A DNA stretch of 32,812 bases from Flavobacteriales bacterium (GCA_024641135.1 JAHEDS010000027.1:1-32812), one strand, 5' to 3'. Counted from the stretch's first letter, positions 7,335-15,347 are shown. The notes: a model not told the origin generated them from the letters alone. Numbers and translations: made by a program.

Positions 7335-7356
7335 TCCTTTTGTGATTTTTAAGATG

Positions 7357-7364
7357 CAAAATTA
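7357..7364 (-). promoter_or_regulatory. Predicted -7 element of the second cytochrome c gene
   Basis: The minus strand reads TAATTTTG, matching TAnnTTTG, about 23 bases before the ATG. The FNR-like palindrome of the paralogue's promoter is not present at the matching position here, so the two cytochromes may be regulated differently. An AAGATGCA sequence beside it resembles one NsrR half-site, with no partner. Confidence 0.4.
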
Positions 7365-7491
7365 ATAAAAAAAATATTTATTAAAATGAGCGAGTAAATA
7401 AGCCTGGTACAGTGCCTTAATTATTTGACTATTGGGTTAAAAATGTTTGTTATAAAAATTACAAAAAAATATCTAGTTATAGTAAAAATTG

Positions 7492-7499
7492 TATTTTTG
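7492..7499 (+). promoter_or_regulatory. Predicted -7 element of sucA
   Basis: TATTTTTG is an exact TAnnTTTG match 41 bases before the sucA ATG, placing the start near 7503. Confidence 0.45.
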
Positions 7500-7523
7500 A
7501 CAAAATTTCTTTAAACATAAAGA

Positions 7524-7534
7524 TTGTCTGACAA
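7524..7534. promoter_or_regulatory. Palindrome TTGTC-T-GACAA in the sucA leader
   Basis: A perfect 11-base palindrome ends 6 bases before the sucA start codon. With the following base it is identical in sense orientation to the 12-mer at the nos promoter. It fits the FadR-type GntR pattern TNGTN3ACNA and lies downstream of the predicted start site, a position suited to repression. Confidence 0.4.
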
Positions 7535-7540
7535 ACTATA

Positions 7541-10294
7541 ATGGATAAATATTCCTTTCTTAACGCAGCTCACACTTCTTATTTTGCTGAGCTTTATGAT
7601 CAATATTTACAAAACCCAGATTCAGTTGAACCCAGTTGGAGAGCGTTTTTTCAGGGCTATGATTTTGGTGCTGAAAATTATGGGCTAAATGGTGAAACAA
7701 TTGATGGAATATCAGCTCATATTCCAGAAAATGTTCAAAAGGAGTTTCAGGTTATCAGACTTATTGATGGGTATAGAACACGGGGGCATTTATTCACAAG
7801 AACCAACCCGGTACGGTCAAGACGAACTTATGAACCGACTTTGGCCATTGAAAATTTTGGCCTTTCGGAAAGCGATTTAGATACGGTTTTTAATGCTGGA
7901 GATGTTTTAGGAATTGGTGCAAAAACGTTGCGAGATATCCTGTTTCATTTAAATAAAATATACTGTAGCTCTATTGGAGTAGAGTATATGTATATACGAA
8001 ATCCAGATGTTATAAAGTGGTGGCAGAACAAACTTAATGTTAACGATAATAACCCAAGTTACCCATTAATTGCAAAAAAATACATTCACTCTAAATTAAA
8101 TCAAGCAGTTACTTTCGAAAACTTTTTACAAACAAAATACGTTGGTCAAAAAAGATTTTCGTTAGAAGGTGGAGAAACTTTAATTCCAGCAATAAGTGTT
8201 GCACTTTTTAATGCTGTTGAATTACATGATGTAAAAGAATGTGTATTAGGAATGGCCCATCGCGGTCGTTTAAATACGCTTGTAAATATATTTAGAAAAC
8301 CTATTAAAGAACTTTTTAGTGAGTTTGAAGGCAAGGATTTTGAAGATGAAGATATTGACGGAGATGTAAAATATCATTTAGGAATTACACTAGAGAAAAC
8401 CTATAACAGTGGAAAAACAATCAGGATGAATTTGGTCCCAAACCCATCGCATCTTGAGACAGTAGCTTCTGTAGCAGAAGGTATCACTCGTGCTAAAATT
8501 GACAATGATTATAATGGTGACGATTCAAAAATATTACCAATCGTGGTGCATGGCGATGCCGCTATTGCAGGTCAAGGTATCGTTTATGAAGTAGCTCAAA
8601 TGAGCCAGTTAAAAGGGTATAAAACAGGTGGAACCATTCATATTGTAGTAAATAATCAAATTGGTTTCACGACCAATTACTTAGATGCACGTTCCAGTAC
8701 CTATTGTACCGATGTTGCTAAAGTAACACTATCGCCAGTATTACATATTAATGCAGATGACGCTGAAGCAGTAGTACATGCTGTGGAAATGGCGTTGGAA
8801 TATAGAATGCGATTCAAGCGAGATGTGTATATCGATTTATTAGGTTATAGAAAATATGGGCATAATGAAGGTGATGAACCTCGTTTTACACAGCCAAAAC
8901 TTTATAAGGAAATAGCAAAACATCCAAATCCACTGGATATTTATACAGATAAATTAATATCAGAAAAAACCATAGATAAGGAATATGCTGACACAAAAGT
9001 AGAATCTTTTAAAGCATTGCTTGAAAATGAATTTGCTAAGTCAAAGGAAGAACATAACTCAAAAGTAAGAGAGTTTATGGAGGAGCGTTGGAAAGGATTC
9101 CAGCGAAAAGGTTTGGAAGAGATGTTGGATGGTGTGGATACAAGTTATCAAAAAGAGAAGCTTGAAAAGATTGCAAAAGTGGTTTCAACGGTTCCTAAAG
9201 GGGTGAAGTTTTTAAGAAAAGCAGAAAGAATACTTGATGGTCGCGCTACAATGGTTTTTGAATCAGACTCGTTAGATTGGGGAATGGCGGAAACCTTGGC
9301 ATATGGAAGCTTGTTAGAAGAGGGGTTTAATGTTCGTATGTCTGGTCAGGATGTGGAGCGAGGAACATTTAGTCACCGTCATGCTATTCTAAGAGATGAA
9401 ATATCAGAAGAAAGTATTAATTTACTAAATACCAATCCAGCGAATAAGGGCGAAATGTATATTTATAATTCCTTGTTATCGGAATATGCAGTGCTCGGTT
9501 TTGATTATGGATATGCCATGGCTAACCCCAACACGTTAACTCTTTGGGAAGCACAGTTTGGTGATTTTAGTAATGGCGCTCAAATAATTTTTGACCAATA
9601 TTTATCGGCTGCGGAAGATAAATGGAAATCGCAAAATGGCATTGTAGTCTTATTGCCTCATGGATATGAAGGTCAGGGATCTGAGCATTCATCCGCAAGA
9701 ATAGAGCGTTACTTACAATTGTGTGGCGATGATAATATGACGGTAGCAGATTGTACAACGCCTGCCAACTTTTTTCACTTATTGCGTAGACAAATGAAAC
9801 GCAATTTCAGAAAACCATTAATTGTTTTTACACCGAAAAGTTTATTGCGTCATCCTAAAGCGGTGTCGTCTATAAAGGATTTAGTTGACGGACAATTTAA
9901 TGAAATAATTGACGATACGATAAACCCTAAAAAAGTAAAGAGACTTGTTTTTTGTACTGGTAAATTCTATTATGATTTATTAGCAGAACGCGAGAAACTT
10001 AATAGCGAAGAGGTAGCTATAGTAAGAGTTGAGCAATTATTTCCGTTGCACTATGATAAAATCCAGCAGGCTATTAATAGGTATCCAAATGTAAAGGATT
10101 ATGTTTGGACCCAAGAAGAACCTAGAAATATGGGAGCTTGGAGTTATATGGCACAACGAATGGATTTAGTAAAACTAAAACCAATAACAAGACCCTATAA
10201 CTCGGTACCTGCCCCAGGTTCTGGAACACGAGATAGACGAAGACAACAACGCGTAATTGATGAGGTTTTTGATTTAACTAATACAATAAAATAA
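7541..10294 (+). CDS. sucA: 2-oxoglutarate dehydrogenase E1 component
   Basis: The thiamine-diphosphate-dependent E1 enzyme of the TCA cycle decarboxylates 2-oxoglutarate and transfers the succinyl group to the lipoyl arm of SucB. The 917 residues match the usual length of about 930. The N terminus (SFLNAAHTSYFAELYDQYL ... PSWRAFF) is the typical E1 start. His240 in MAHRGRLN and the ThDP-binding block HGDAAIAGQG (338-346) through NNQIGFTT (371-378) are intact. The transketolase-like C-terminal half ends with QEEPRNMGAW and a typical RDRRRQQRVIDEVF tail. sucB follows after 53 bases. The TTGTCTGACAA palindrome in its leader hints at control shared with the nos operon. Confidence 0.98.
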   Translation: MDKYSFLNAAHTSYFAELYDQYLQNPDSVEPSWRAFFQGYDFGAENYGLNGETIDGISAHIPENVQKEFQVIRLIDGYRTRGHLFTRTNPVRSRRTYEPTLAIENFGLSESDLDTVFNAGDVLGIGAKTLRDILFHLNKIYCSSIGVEYMYIRNPDVIKWWQNKLNVNDNNPSYPLIAKKYIHSKLNQAVTFENFLQTKYVGQKRFSLEGGETLIPAISVALFNAVELHDVKECVLGMAHRGRLNTLVNIFRKPIKELFSEFEGKDFEDEDIDGDVKYHLGITLEKTYNSGKTIRMNLVPNPSHLETVASVAEGITRAKIDNDYNGDDSKILPIVVHGDAAIAGQGIVYEVAQMSQLKGYKTGGTIHIVVNNQIGFTTNYLDARSSTYCTDVAKVTLSPVLHINADDAEAVVHAVEMALEYRMRFKRDVYIDLLGYRKYGHNEGDEPRFTQPKLYKEIAKHPNPLDIYTDKLISEKTIDKEYADTKVESFKALLENEFAKSKEEHNSKVREFMEERWKGFQRKGLEEMLDGVDTSYQKEKLEKIAKVVSTVPKGVKFLRKAERILDGRATMVFESDSLDWGMAETLAYGSLLEEGFNVRMSGQDVERGTFSHRHAILRDEISEESINLLNTNPANKGEMYIYNSLLSEYAVLGFDYGYAMANPNTLTLWEAQFGDFSNGAQIIFDQYLSAAEDKWKSQNGIVVLLPHGYEGQGSEHSSARIERYLQLCGDDNMTVADCTTPANFFHLLRRQMKRNFRKPLIVFTPKSLLRHPKAVSSIKDLVDGQFNEIIDDTINPKKVKRLVFCTGKFYYDLLAEREKLNSEEVAIVRVEQLFPLHYDKIQQAINRYPNVKDYVWTQEEPRNMGAWSYMAQRMDLVKLKPITRPYNSVPAPGSGTRDRRRQQRVIDEVFDLTNTIK

Positions 10295-10347
10295 TTAGTA
10301 GATTACTTATTAAGAGTATATTTAGAAGATAATTAAAATTATATAGA

Positions 10348-11559
10348 ATGATTTTAGAAATGAAAGTCCCATCACCTGGGGAATCGATAAAAGAAGTAGA
10401 AATAGCTACATGGTTGGTACAAGATGGAGATTATGTTGAAAAAGACCAGGCTATTGCAGAGGTTGACAGTGATAAAGCTACTCTTGAGCTACCTGCGGAA
10501 GCAAGTGGGATTATTACACTAAAAGCTGAAGAAGGTGATGCTGTTGCAGTTGGTGCTATTGTTTGTTTAATTGATACAAGTGCAGAAAAGCCTGAAGGTG
10601 CTGAAAAGGATTCAAAAGAAGAACAAGCGCCAAAAGCTGAGGTTCAGAAACCTATGAAAGCAGAAGCAGAAACAACTACTTATGCTACGGGAAGTGCAAG
10701 TCCTGCTGCAAAAAAGATTTTAGCTGAAAAAGGGATAGCGACTTCTGAAGTAAAAGGGACTGGAATAGATGGAAGAGTGACTAAAGAAGATGCCGTGAAT
10801 GCAACGCCTTCAATGGGAACACCTACGGGCGGAAACAGAGGAACTACCAGAACTAAATTATCAATGTTACGTCGTAAAGTAGCAGAAAGACTGGTAGAAG
10901 CAAAAAACACAACAGCTATGTTAACCACGTTTAACGAAGTTGATATGTCACCAATTTTTGCTTTAAGAGACGAATATAAAGAAACATTTAAAAGTAAACA
11001 TGGCGTAAGCTTAGGGTTTATGAGTTTCTTTTCTTTGGCAGTTGTGAGAGCATTAAAAATGTACCCGGCTGTTAACTCTATGATTGATGAAAAAGAAATG
11101 ATTACTTATGATTTTTGCGATATAAGTATAGCCGTTTCTGGACCAAAAGGGTTAATGGTTCCGGTAATGAGGAATGTAGAGAACATGACTTTTAGAGGGG
11201 TGGAATCGGAAGTAAAGCGATTAGCAATTCGTGCTAGAGACGGACAAATTACAGTAGATGAAATGACTGGCGGCACCTTTACTATTTCAAACGGTGGTGT
11301 ATTTGGAAGTATGTTGTCTACGCCAATTATCAATCCACCACAAAGTGGTATTTTAGGAATGCACAATATTGTAGAACGTCCGGTGGCCATAAACGGCAAA
11401 GTAGAAATTCGTCCAATCATGTATGTGGCTTTATCTTACGATCATAGAATTATAGATGGCAAAGAAAGTGTTGGGTTTTTAGTGGCTGTTAAAGAAGCGC
11501 TTGAAAACCCTGTTGAATTCTTAATGAATAACGATATTAAAAAAGCTTTAGAATTATAA
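10348..11559 (+). CDS. sucB: Dihydrolipoyllysine succinyltransferase, E2 of 2-oxoglutarate dehydrogenase
   Basis: The E2 core transfers succinyl groups from its lipoyl arm to CoA. One lipoyl domain (1-77) carries Lys43 in [12 protein letters not shown] Glu/Ala/Lys-rich linker follows, then a peripheral subunit-binding domain (about 112-150: [13 protein letters not shown] ... [13 protein letters not shown]). The catalytic domain has the active site [11 protein letters not shown] with His366 and Asp370. At 403 residues it has the normal E. coli-like length. It forms an operon with sucA; the E3 subunit is not nearby. Transcription ends at a strong hairpin with a T-run 25 bases after the stop codon. 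Confidence 0.98.
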   Translation: MILEMKVPSPGESIKEVEIATWLVQDGDYVEKDQAIAEVDSDKATLELPAEASGIITLKAEEGDAVAVGAIVCLIDTSAEKPEGAEKDSKEEQAPKAEVQKPMKAEAETTTYATGSASPAAKKILAEKGIATSEVKGTGIDGRVTKEDAVNATPSMGTPTGGNRGTTRTKLSMLRRKVAERLVEAKNTTAMLTTFNEVDMSPIFALRDEYKETFKSKHGVSLGFMSFFSLAVVRALKMYPAVNSMIDEKEMITYDFCDISIAVSGPKGLMVPVMRNVENMTFRGVESEVKRLAIRARDGQITVDEMTGGTFTISNGGVFGSMLSTPIINPPQSGILGMHNIVERPVAINGKVEIRPIMYVALSYDHRIIDGKESVGFLVAVKEALENPVEFLMNNDIKKALEL

Positions 11560-11584
11560 TCATATTCTAAAATTTCAATAGTAT

Positions 11585-11618
11585 AATCCTGGGTCTGAAG
11601 ATCCAGGATTTTTTTTTG
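11585..11618 (+). terminator. Intrinsic terminator of sucAB
   Basis: The stem AATCCTGG/CCAGGATT extends inward by GTC/GAT with one wobble pair to a TGAA loop, and is followed by eight further T residues. This is a textbook rho-independent terminator. Confidence 0.9.
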
Positions 11619-11623
11619 GAAGT

Positions 11624-11637
11624 ATGACAAAAGTCAT
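11624..11637. promoter_or_regulatory. FNR/CRP-type palindrome ATGAC-AAAA-GTCAT
   Basis: A perfect 14-base palindrome lies 50 bases before the outer-membrane protein gene. It differs by one base from the core of the nos promoter site. Its centre is 36.5 bases from the last base of a TAATTTTA sequence at 11660-11667 (7 of 8 match to TAnnTTTG), exactly the spacing at the nos promoter. Confidence 0.5.
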
Positions 11638-11659
11638 TCTTATTTAGACTAATTAAAAA

Positions 11660-11667
11660 TAATTTTA
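11660..11667 (+). promoter_or_regulatory. Weak -7 element of the outer-membrane protein gene
   Basis: TAATTTTA matches TAnnTTTG except for the final base. The fixed distance to the upstream palindrome is the main support. The predicted start near 11671 leaves a leader of about 16 bases. Confidence 0.35.
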
Positions 11668-11686
11668 CACCTAAATTAAAGGCTTT

Positions 11687-12433
11687 ATGAAAAGTAGAGA
11701 TTTAGGTTTAATTAGTTTAGCTTTCATTCTATTACAGTTTAAATTAAGCGGTCAAACGGTTGAACCTTCTAGTAATGTGTTAAAAAATAATTTACAACTA
11801 GAAATTGAAACTTTGTATTCTGTCGAAAAAGAATCTTCCATGAAAACCACCTCATGGAATGTTCCTAATGTCTTAATAAGATTTGGTTTATCAAAAAATG
11901 TCGAGTTACAATTACACACACCTTTTACAAAGGAGAGATGTTTTATAAATCAGGAATTAACGTCTAATATTTTTAAATTTAATGAAGTTGAATTTGGGGT
12001 GTCATTTAATTTATGGAAACAAAACAAATTCATTCCAGAAGCGGCTATTATGGCCAGAATGGTAGCGCCAACAATAAATTCTAATTCTTTTGGAATTGGG
12101 AACATCGTGTCATTGAATTTTTCAAATGTAATTACAAGCACCTTGAGTTTTAATTATAATATTGGAACAACGACGAGTGTGGATAAAAATACGACGGGTT
12201 TTTATGTTTTGAATGTTGGCTATGAACCAAATTCTAAAATACATTTCTTTATTGAAAATGCCAGTGGTTTTACCTTTAATAATATAGAATCTAATTGTTT
12301 GGGAACTGGATTTGGCGTTAACATAACAAATAAGTGGGCCGTCGATTTTTCTATGGCAAAAAGTTTAAAGAATAACATGTTTTATACTGGAGCGATTTTA
12401 ACCTGGGTTATTAACACCAAAAAAACCAGTTAG
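11687..12433 (+). CDS. Outer-membrane beta-barrel protein, MetA-pathway/transporter-like family
   Basis: A 248-residue exported protein with signal MKSRDLGLISLAFILLQFKLSGQ. The mature chain alternates hydrophobic and polar residues as a beta-barrel does: NVLIRFGLSKNVELQLHTPF, EVEFGVSFNLW, IVSLNFSNVI and the closing WAVDFSMAKSL ... TGAILTWVI. The pattern is like the family labelled putative MetA-pathway of phenol degradation, whose members are outer-membrane proteins of mostly unknown substrate. The phenol name should not be taken as function. Its promoter carries an FNR-like palindrome with the same geometry as the nos promoter, so expression under low oxygen is plausible. It is a single-gene unit. 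Confidence 0.75.
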   Translation: MKSRDLGLISLAFILLQFKLSGQTVEPSSNVLKNNLQLEIETLYSVEKESSMKTTSWNVPNVLIRFGLSKNVELQLHTPFTKERCFINQELTSNIFKFNEVEFGVSFNLWKQNKFIPEAAIMARMVAPTINSNSFGIGNIVSLNFSNVITSTLSFNYNIGTTTSVDKNTTGFYVLNVGYEPNSKIHFFIENASGFTFNNIESNCLGTGFGVNITNKWAVDFSMAKSLKNNMFYTGAILTWVINTKKTS

Positions 12434-12447
12434 GAATTTGTTTAGAC

Positions 12448-12549
12448 TTAGATTAAATACATTAGAACATTTATTACTATAATAAGTATTATTAATACGA
12501 CTAACCCACCTGTAAAAAATCTATCTAAATTACTATTAGGTTCATACAT
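12448..12549 (-). CDS. Possible 33-residue single-helix membrane microprotein
   Basis: An ATG-to-TAA frame too short for the ORF track encodes a charged or polar N terminus (MYEPNSNLDRFF), a Gly-Gly turn and one strongly hydrophobic segment (LVVLIILIIVINVLMYLI) that runs to the stop. This is the typical layout of a bacterial single-pass small membrane protein. No Shine-Dalgarno sequence is visible, and the upstream TATATTTC is one base from a -7 element. AT-rich DNA can give such hydrophobic frames by chance, so the call is tentative. Confidence 0.4.
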   Translation of the reverse strand: MYEPNSNLDRFFTGGLVVLIILIIVINVLMYLI

Positions 12550-12602
12550 AATTTAAATGTTTTTATGATTTGGATTATTTGATAGAAATATATAATTAAA
12601 GA

Positions 12603-12625
12603 CTCTGTATCATTACAATACAGAG
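12603..12625. terminator. Hairpin CTCTGTAT / ATACAGAG, possibly bidirectional terminator
   Basis: A perfect 8-base stem has a 7-base loop. It is followed on the plus strand by CCTTTTAATTC and on the minus strand by TCTTTAATTATAT. It could end transcripts of the convergent genes at 11687 and 12784, though it lies about 160 bases beyond each. Confidence 0.5.
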
Positions 12626-12783
12626 CCTTTTAATTCTCCCTAAGAATTAATTAATAGCTCTGTAAAAATATCATGTTATATCTAAAAATTAAGAACTCAT
12701 CTTATTATTTTAGTCATTTTATGGAAGAATTATTATAATCATAAAAAAGAAACAGTTTTTTAATAAATCAAAAAAAAACAGAC

Positions 12784-13224
12784 TTACTTTTTTAGATATA
12801 AATATTTCTTTTCATAATCAATAATAGCTTTAGCCTTTTTCAAAATATCTGCACCAATGATACCATCTACTGGTTTTGAGTTATGATTAACTAAAGCGGT
12901 ATTTACGTGTGTAAGATTGAATAAAATTAAAACAATATTCTTCTTGCCCCAAGTGCCAATTTTTATATGATTCTTCTTTGAAACTTGGGTGTCCATATCA
13001 ATGGCGCCAGCACCAGCAGCTTTTATTGCAGACTCTTCAGCATGAAGTTTAAAGGTTTCAATGGCATCAAAACCAACACAAGAGCTTGATGCACCCGTAT
13101 CTAAAATAAATAACCCTTTTACACCGTTTATTGTTGCTTTTATTTCAAAGTGATTTGTTTTAGCAAGTCTAAGTTTTACTTTAGTATATCCTTTTTTTAA
13201 TAAGAATAGGTTGAGTGATTGCAT
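12784..13224 (-). CDS. Retropepsin-like aspartic protease (clan AA)
   Basis: The track ORF starts at 13242, but I choose the ATG at 13224 (146 residues), because a TATCTTTG promoter element at 13240-13247 covers the first ATG and would put the transcript start inside it. The catalytic motif is LFILDTGASSS, with the flap and closing hydrophobic-Gly motif in VDGIIGADILKKAKAIIDY. Single-domain proteins of this kind dimerise like retroviral protease. The N terminus is short and lacks a clear signal peptide, so it is probably cytoplasmic. Its substrate is unknown. It is divergent to tatD. Confidence 0.85.
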   Translation of the reverse strand: MQSLNLFLLKKGYTKVKLRLAKTNHFEIKATINGVKGLFILDTGASSSCVGFDAIETFKLHAEESAIKAAGAGAIDMDTQVSKKNHIKIGTWGKKNIVLILFNLTHVNTALVNHNSKPVDGIIGADILKKAKAIIDYEKKYLYLKK

Positions 13225-13239
13225 CAAAGTTATTTTTAG

Positions 13240-13247
13240 CAAAGATA
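13240..13247 (-). promoter_or_regulatory. Predicted -7 element of the aspartic protease gene
   Basis: The minus strand reads TATCTTTG (TAnnTTTG), giving a start near 13236 and a short leader to the ATG at 13224. It is the main reason for rejecting the upstream ATG. Confidence 0.45.
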
Positions 13248-13262
13248 GTCATGTAAATCATT

Positions 13263-13270
13263 TATTTTTG
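13263..13270 (+). promoter_or_regulatory. Predicted -7 element of tatD-ansA
   Basis: TATTTTTG is an exact TAnnTTTG match 38 bases before the GTG start of tatD, in the divergent region shared with the protease gene. Confidence 0.45.
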
Positions 13271-13308
13271 TAACTAGAAAAACGATTCTAATTTTAAAAG
13301 TAATATTG

Positions 13309-14076
13309 GTGATTATAACAGATACACATGCACATTTATATAGCGAAGCCTTTGATGATGATAGAAGCGATATGATTGAGCGTGCTTTAAAAGAGAATGT
13401 TAAACGGTTTTTTATTCCTGCAATAGATTCAACATATACTGAAGCCATGTTGCAATTGGAAAAAGAGTATCCAGATAACGTCTTTTTAATGATGGGGCTA
13501 CATCCAACACACGTCAAAGAAAACTATAAAGAAGAATTAAAACATGTTGAAGAAATGCTTGCTCAGAGACAATTTTATGCTATTGGTGAAATTGGCATTG
13601 ACTTATACTGGGATAAATCAACTTTATCGATTCAACAAGAGGCTTTTCGACATCAAATAAAATTAGCGAAGCAATATAAGTTACCTATAGTAATTCATTG
13701 CAGAGAGGCTTTTGATGAAATTTTTGAAGTTCTAGACAAAGAAAAAGACGATGACCTTTACGGGATATTTCATTGTTTCGCCGGTAACATAGAGCAAGCG
13801 CATCAGGCCATATCTTATAATATGAAATTAGGAATAGGAGGGGTTGCCACTTTTAAAAACGGAAAAATTGATCAGTTTTTAAATCAAATAGATTTAAAGC
13901 ATATTGTATTAGAAACAGATTCGCCTTATTTGGCTCCGGTTCCTTATAGAGGTAAGCGAAATGAAAGCGCTTATATAACAAAAGTTTTAGAGAAGTTAGC
14001 TATTATATATGGAGTAACTGTAGAGGAGATTGCATCAGTGACTACTCAAAATTCAAAAGACATTTTTAAAATATAA
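13309..14076 (+). CDS. tatD: TatD-family metal-dependent hydrolase (DNase)
   Basis: A 255-residue TIM-barrel amidohydrolase-type nuclease. The track start is a TTG at 13306, but the next codon, GTG at 13309, gives the usual family start MIITDTHAHLYSE. Metal-site motifs are DTHAHL (His7, His9), AIGEIGIDLYWD (Glu), VIHCREAFDE (His), FHCFAGN (His) and LETDSPYLAPVPYRGKRN (Asp). Family members are 3'-5' exonucleases or D-aminoacyl-tRNA-like hydrolases in the cytoplasm; the exact substrate is open. The stop codon abuts the ATG of the asparaginase gene, so the two are co-transcribed. Confidence 0.93.
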   Translation: MIITDTHAHLYSEAFDDDRSDMIERALKENVKRFFIPAIDSTYTEAMLQLEKEYPDNVFLMMGLHPTHVKENYKEELKHVEEMLAQRQFYAIGEIGIDLYWDKSTLSIQQEAFRHQIKLAKQYKLPIVIHCREAFDEIFEVLDKEKDDDLYGIFHCFAGNIEQAHQAISYNMKLGIGGVATFKNGKIDQFLNQIDLKHIVLETDSPYLAPVPYRGKRNESAYITKVLEKLAIIYGVTVEEIASVTTQNSKDIFKI

Positions 14077-15111
14077 ATGATGACTAAATCCAATCCAAAC
14101 ATTCTATTAATATACACGGGTGGAACCATCGGTATGATAAAGGACCATAAAACAGGTGTATTAAAGTCTTTTGATTTTAAGCATCTGTTAAAAAGAATTC
14201 CAGAATTACGATTGCTAGACTGTTCGATTGACACCATTTCTTTTAAAACACCAATTGATTCCAGTAACATGAATCCTGATTATTGGGTTCAAATAGCCGA
14301 AATGATAGAATCTAATTACGATGCATTTGATGGCTTCGTGGTACTTCACGGAAGTGATACTATGAGTTATACGGCTTCTGCATTAAGTTTTATGTTAGAA
14401 AATTTAGCGAAGCCTGTAATTTTTACCGGCTCTCAATTGCCTATTGGCGATTTAAGGACCGATGCTAAAGAAAATTTGATTACTTCAATTCAGGTGGCTT
14501 CCCTTCAGCATTTAAAAAAACCTGTAATTAAAGAAGTTTGTTTATATTTTGAGTACAAATTATATAGAGCGAATAGAACAACTAAGATTAACGCCGAACA
14601 TTTTGAGGCATTTGCTTCTCCCAATTTTCCTGATTTAGCTGAGTCTGGGGTTCATTTAAAAGTTAATCACGAATATTTACTGAAACCAAATTTAAAGAAA
14701 GCGTTTATTGTCCATAAGCATCTAGATAATAATATTGCGCTCGTCAAACTATTTCCTGGCATTTCTGAAAATTTATTAAAAAGTATTTTCAACACGCCGA
14801 AATTAAAAGGAATTATTTTAGAAACTTATGGTGCTGGAAATTGTACTACCGAAGAATGGTTTATTGATTTACTTGAAAAAACACTAAAAAAAGGGGTCCA
14901 TATTATAAATATAACTCAATGCTCTGGCGGAAGTGTGATTATGGGTCACTACGAAACCAGTGAATTATTAAAAAAAATAGGCATAATTTCTGGTAAAGAT
15001 ATTACCACTGAAGCTGCAACAAGTAAATTAATGTATTTGTTAGGTAGTAATATTTCTCCTAAAATGTTCAAAACCATGTATGAAACATCATTAAGAGGAG
15101 AAATGTCCTAA
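14077..15111 (+). CDS. ansA: Type I (cytoplasmic) L-asparaginase
   Basis: It hydrolyses asparagine to aspartate and ammonia. The 344 residues without a signal peptide fit the cytoplasmic type. The first active-site motif is IYTGGTIGM with Thr14. The second is VLHGSDTMSYTAS, where Ser93 stands in the place of the catalytic Thr of the more usual HGTDTM, followed by Asp94. GSQLPIGDLRTDAKENL carries the catalytic Lys region, and TYGAGN and ITQCSGGSV are typical C-terminal blocks. The Thr-to-Ser change keeps a hydroxyl and may be ordinary for this phylum. Two consecutive ATG codons follow directly after the tatD stop. Confidence 0.93.
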   Translation: MMTKSNPNILLIYTGGTIGMIKDHKTGVLKSFDFKHLLKRIPELRLLDCSIDTISFKTPIDSSNMNPDYWVQIAEMIESNYDAFDGFVVLHGSDTMSYTASALSFMLENLAKPVIFTGSQLPIGDLRTDAKENLITSIQVASLQHLKKPVIKEVCLYFEYKLYRANRTTKINAEHFEAFASPNFPDLAESGVHLKVNHEYLLKPNLKKAFIVHKHLDNNIALVKLFPGISENLLKSIFNTPKLKGIILETYGAGNCTTEEWFIDLLEKTLKKGVHIINITQCSGGSVIMGHYETSELLKKIGIISGKDITTEAATSKLMYLLGSNISPKMFKTMYETSLRGEMS

Positions 15112-15186
15112 AATTAACGGATAAAGTTTTAAACTTCAATTTATTTTTTGTTATTTGGGCCCCTGTAATTGAGTATTATAAATTAC

Positions 15187-15274
15187 AGAGAGGTGGCCGA
15201 GTGGTCGAAGGCGCACGCCTGGAAAGTGTGTATACGCCAAAAGCGTATCGAGGGTTCGAATCCCTTCCTCTCTG
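15187..15274 (+). tRNA. tRNA-Ser (anticodon GGA)
   Basis: An 88-base class II tRNA. The acceptor stem is AGAGAGG/CCTCTCT with discriminator G, and CCA is not encoded. The D arm GCCGAGTGGTCGAAGGC is typical. The anticodon stem CACGC/GTGTG encloses CTGGAAA, giving anticodon GGA (reads UCC and UCU). A long variable arm (TATACGCC...GGCG-like, TATACGCCAAAAGCGTATC) and the T arm GAGGGTTCGAATCCCTT complete it. Confidence 0.97.
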
Positions 15275-15347
15275 CTGTTATTTTTATTTTTAATTACTTT
15301 TTTTTTATATCTTTAACACTTTAACTAATAAAATTAAGATCTAGAAC

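Larger units (their letters stand above)
12434..12783. other. 350-base gap with a hairpin and one possible small ORF
   Basis: The gap between the barrel gene and the convergent protease gene is very AT-rich and has no long ORF. It holds a possible 33-residue ORF (minus, 12448-12549), an 8-base hairpin at 12603-12625 and a third copy of CTCTGTA at 12658-12664. I see nothing else recognisable in it. Confidence 0.6.

Noticed and set aside
11106-11420. Minus-strand 104-residue ORF inside sucB
   Set aside because: It lies wholly within the catalytic domain of sucB, with no recognisable motif.
13236-13517. Minus-strand 93-residue ORF between the protease gene and tatD
   Set aside because: It covers the divergent promoter region and the start of tatD and has no protein-like features beyond chance.
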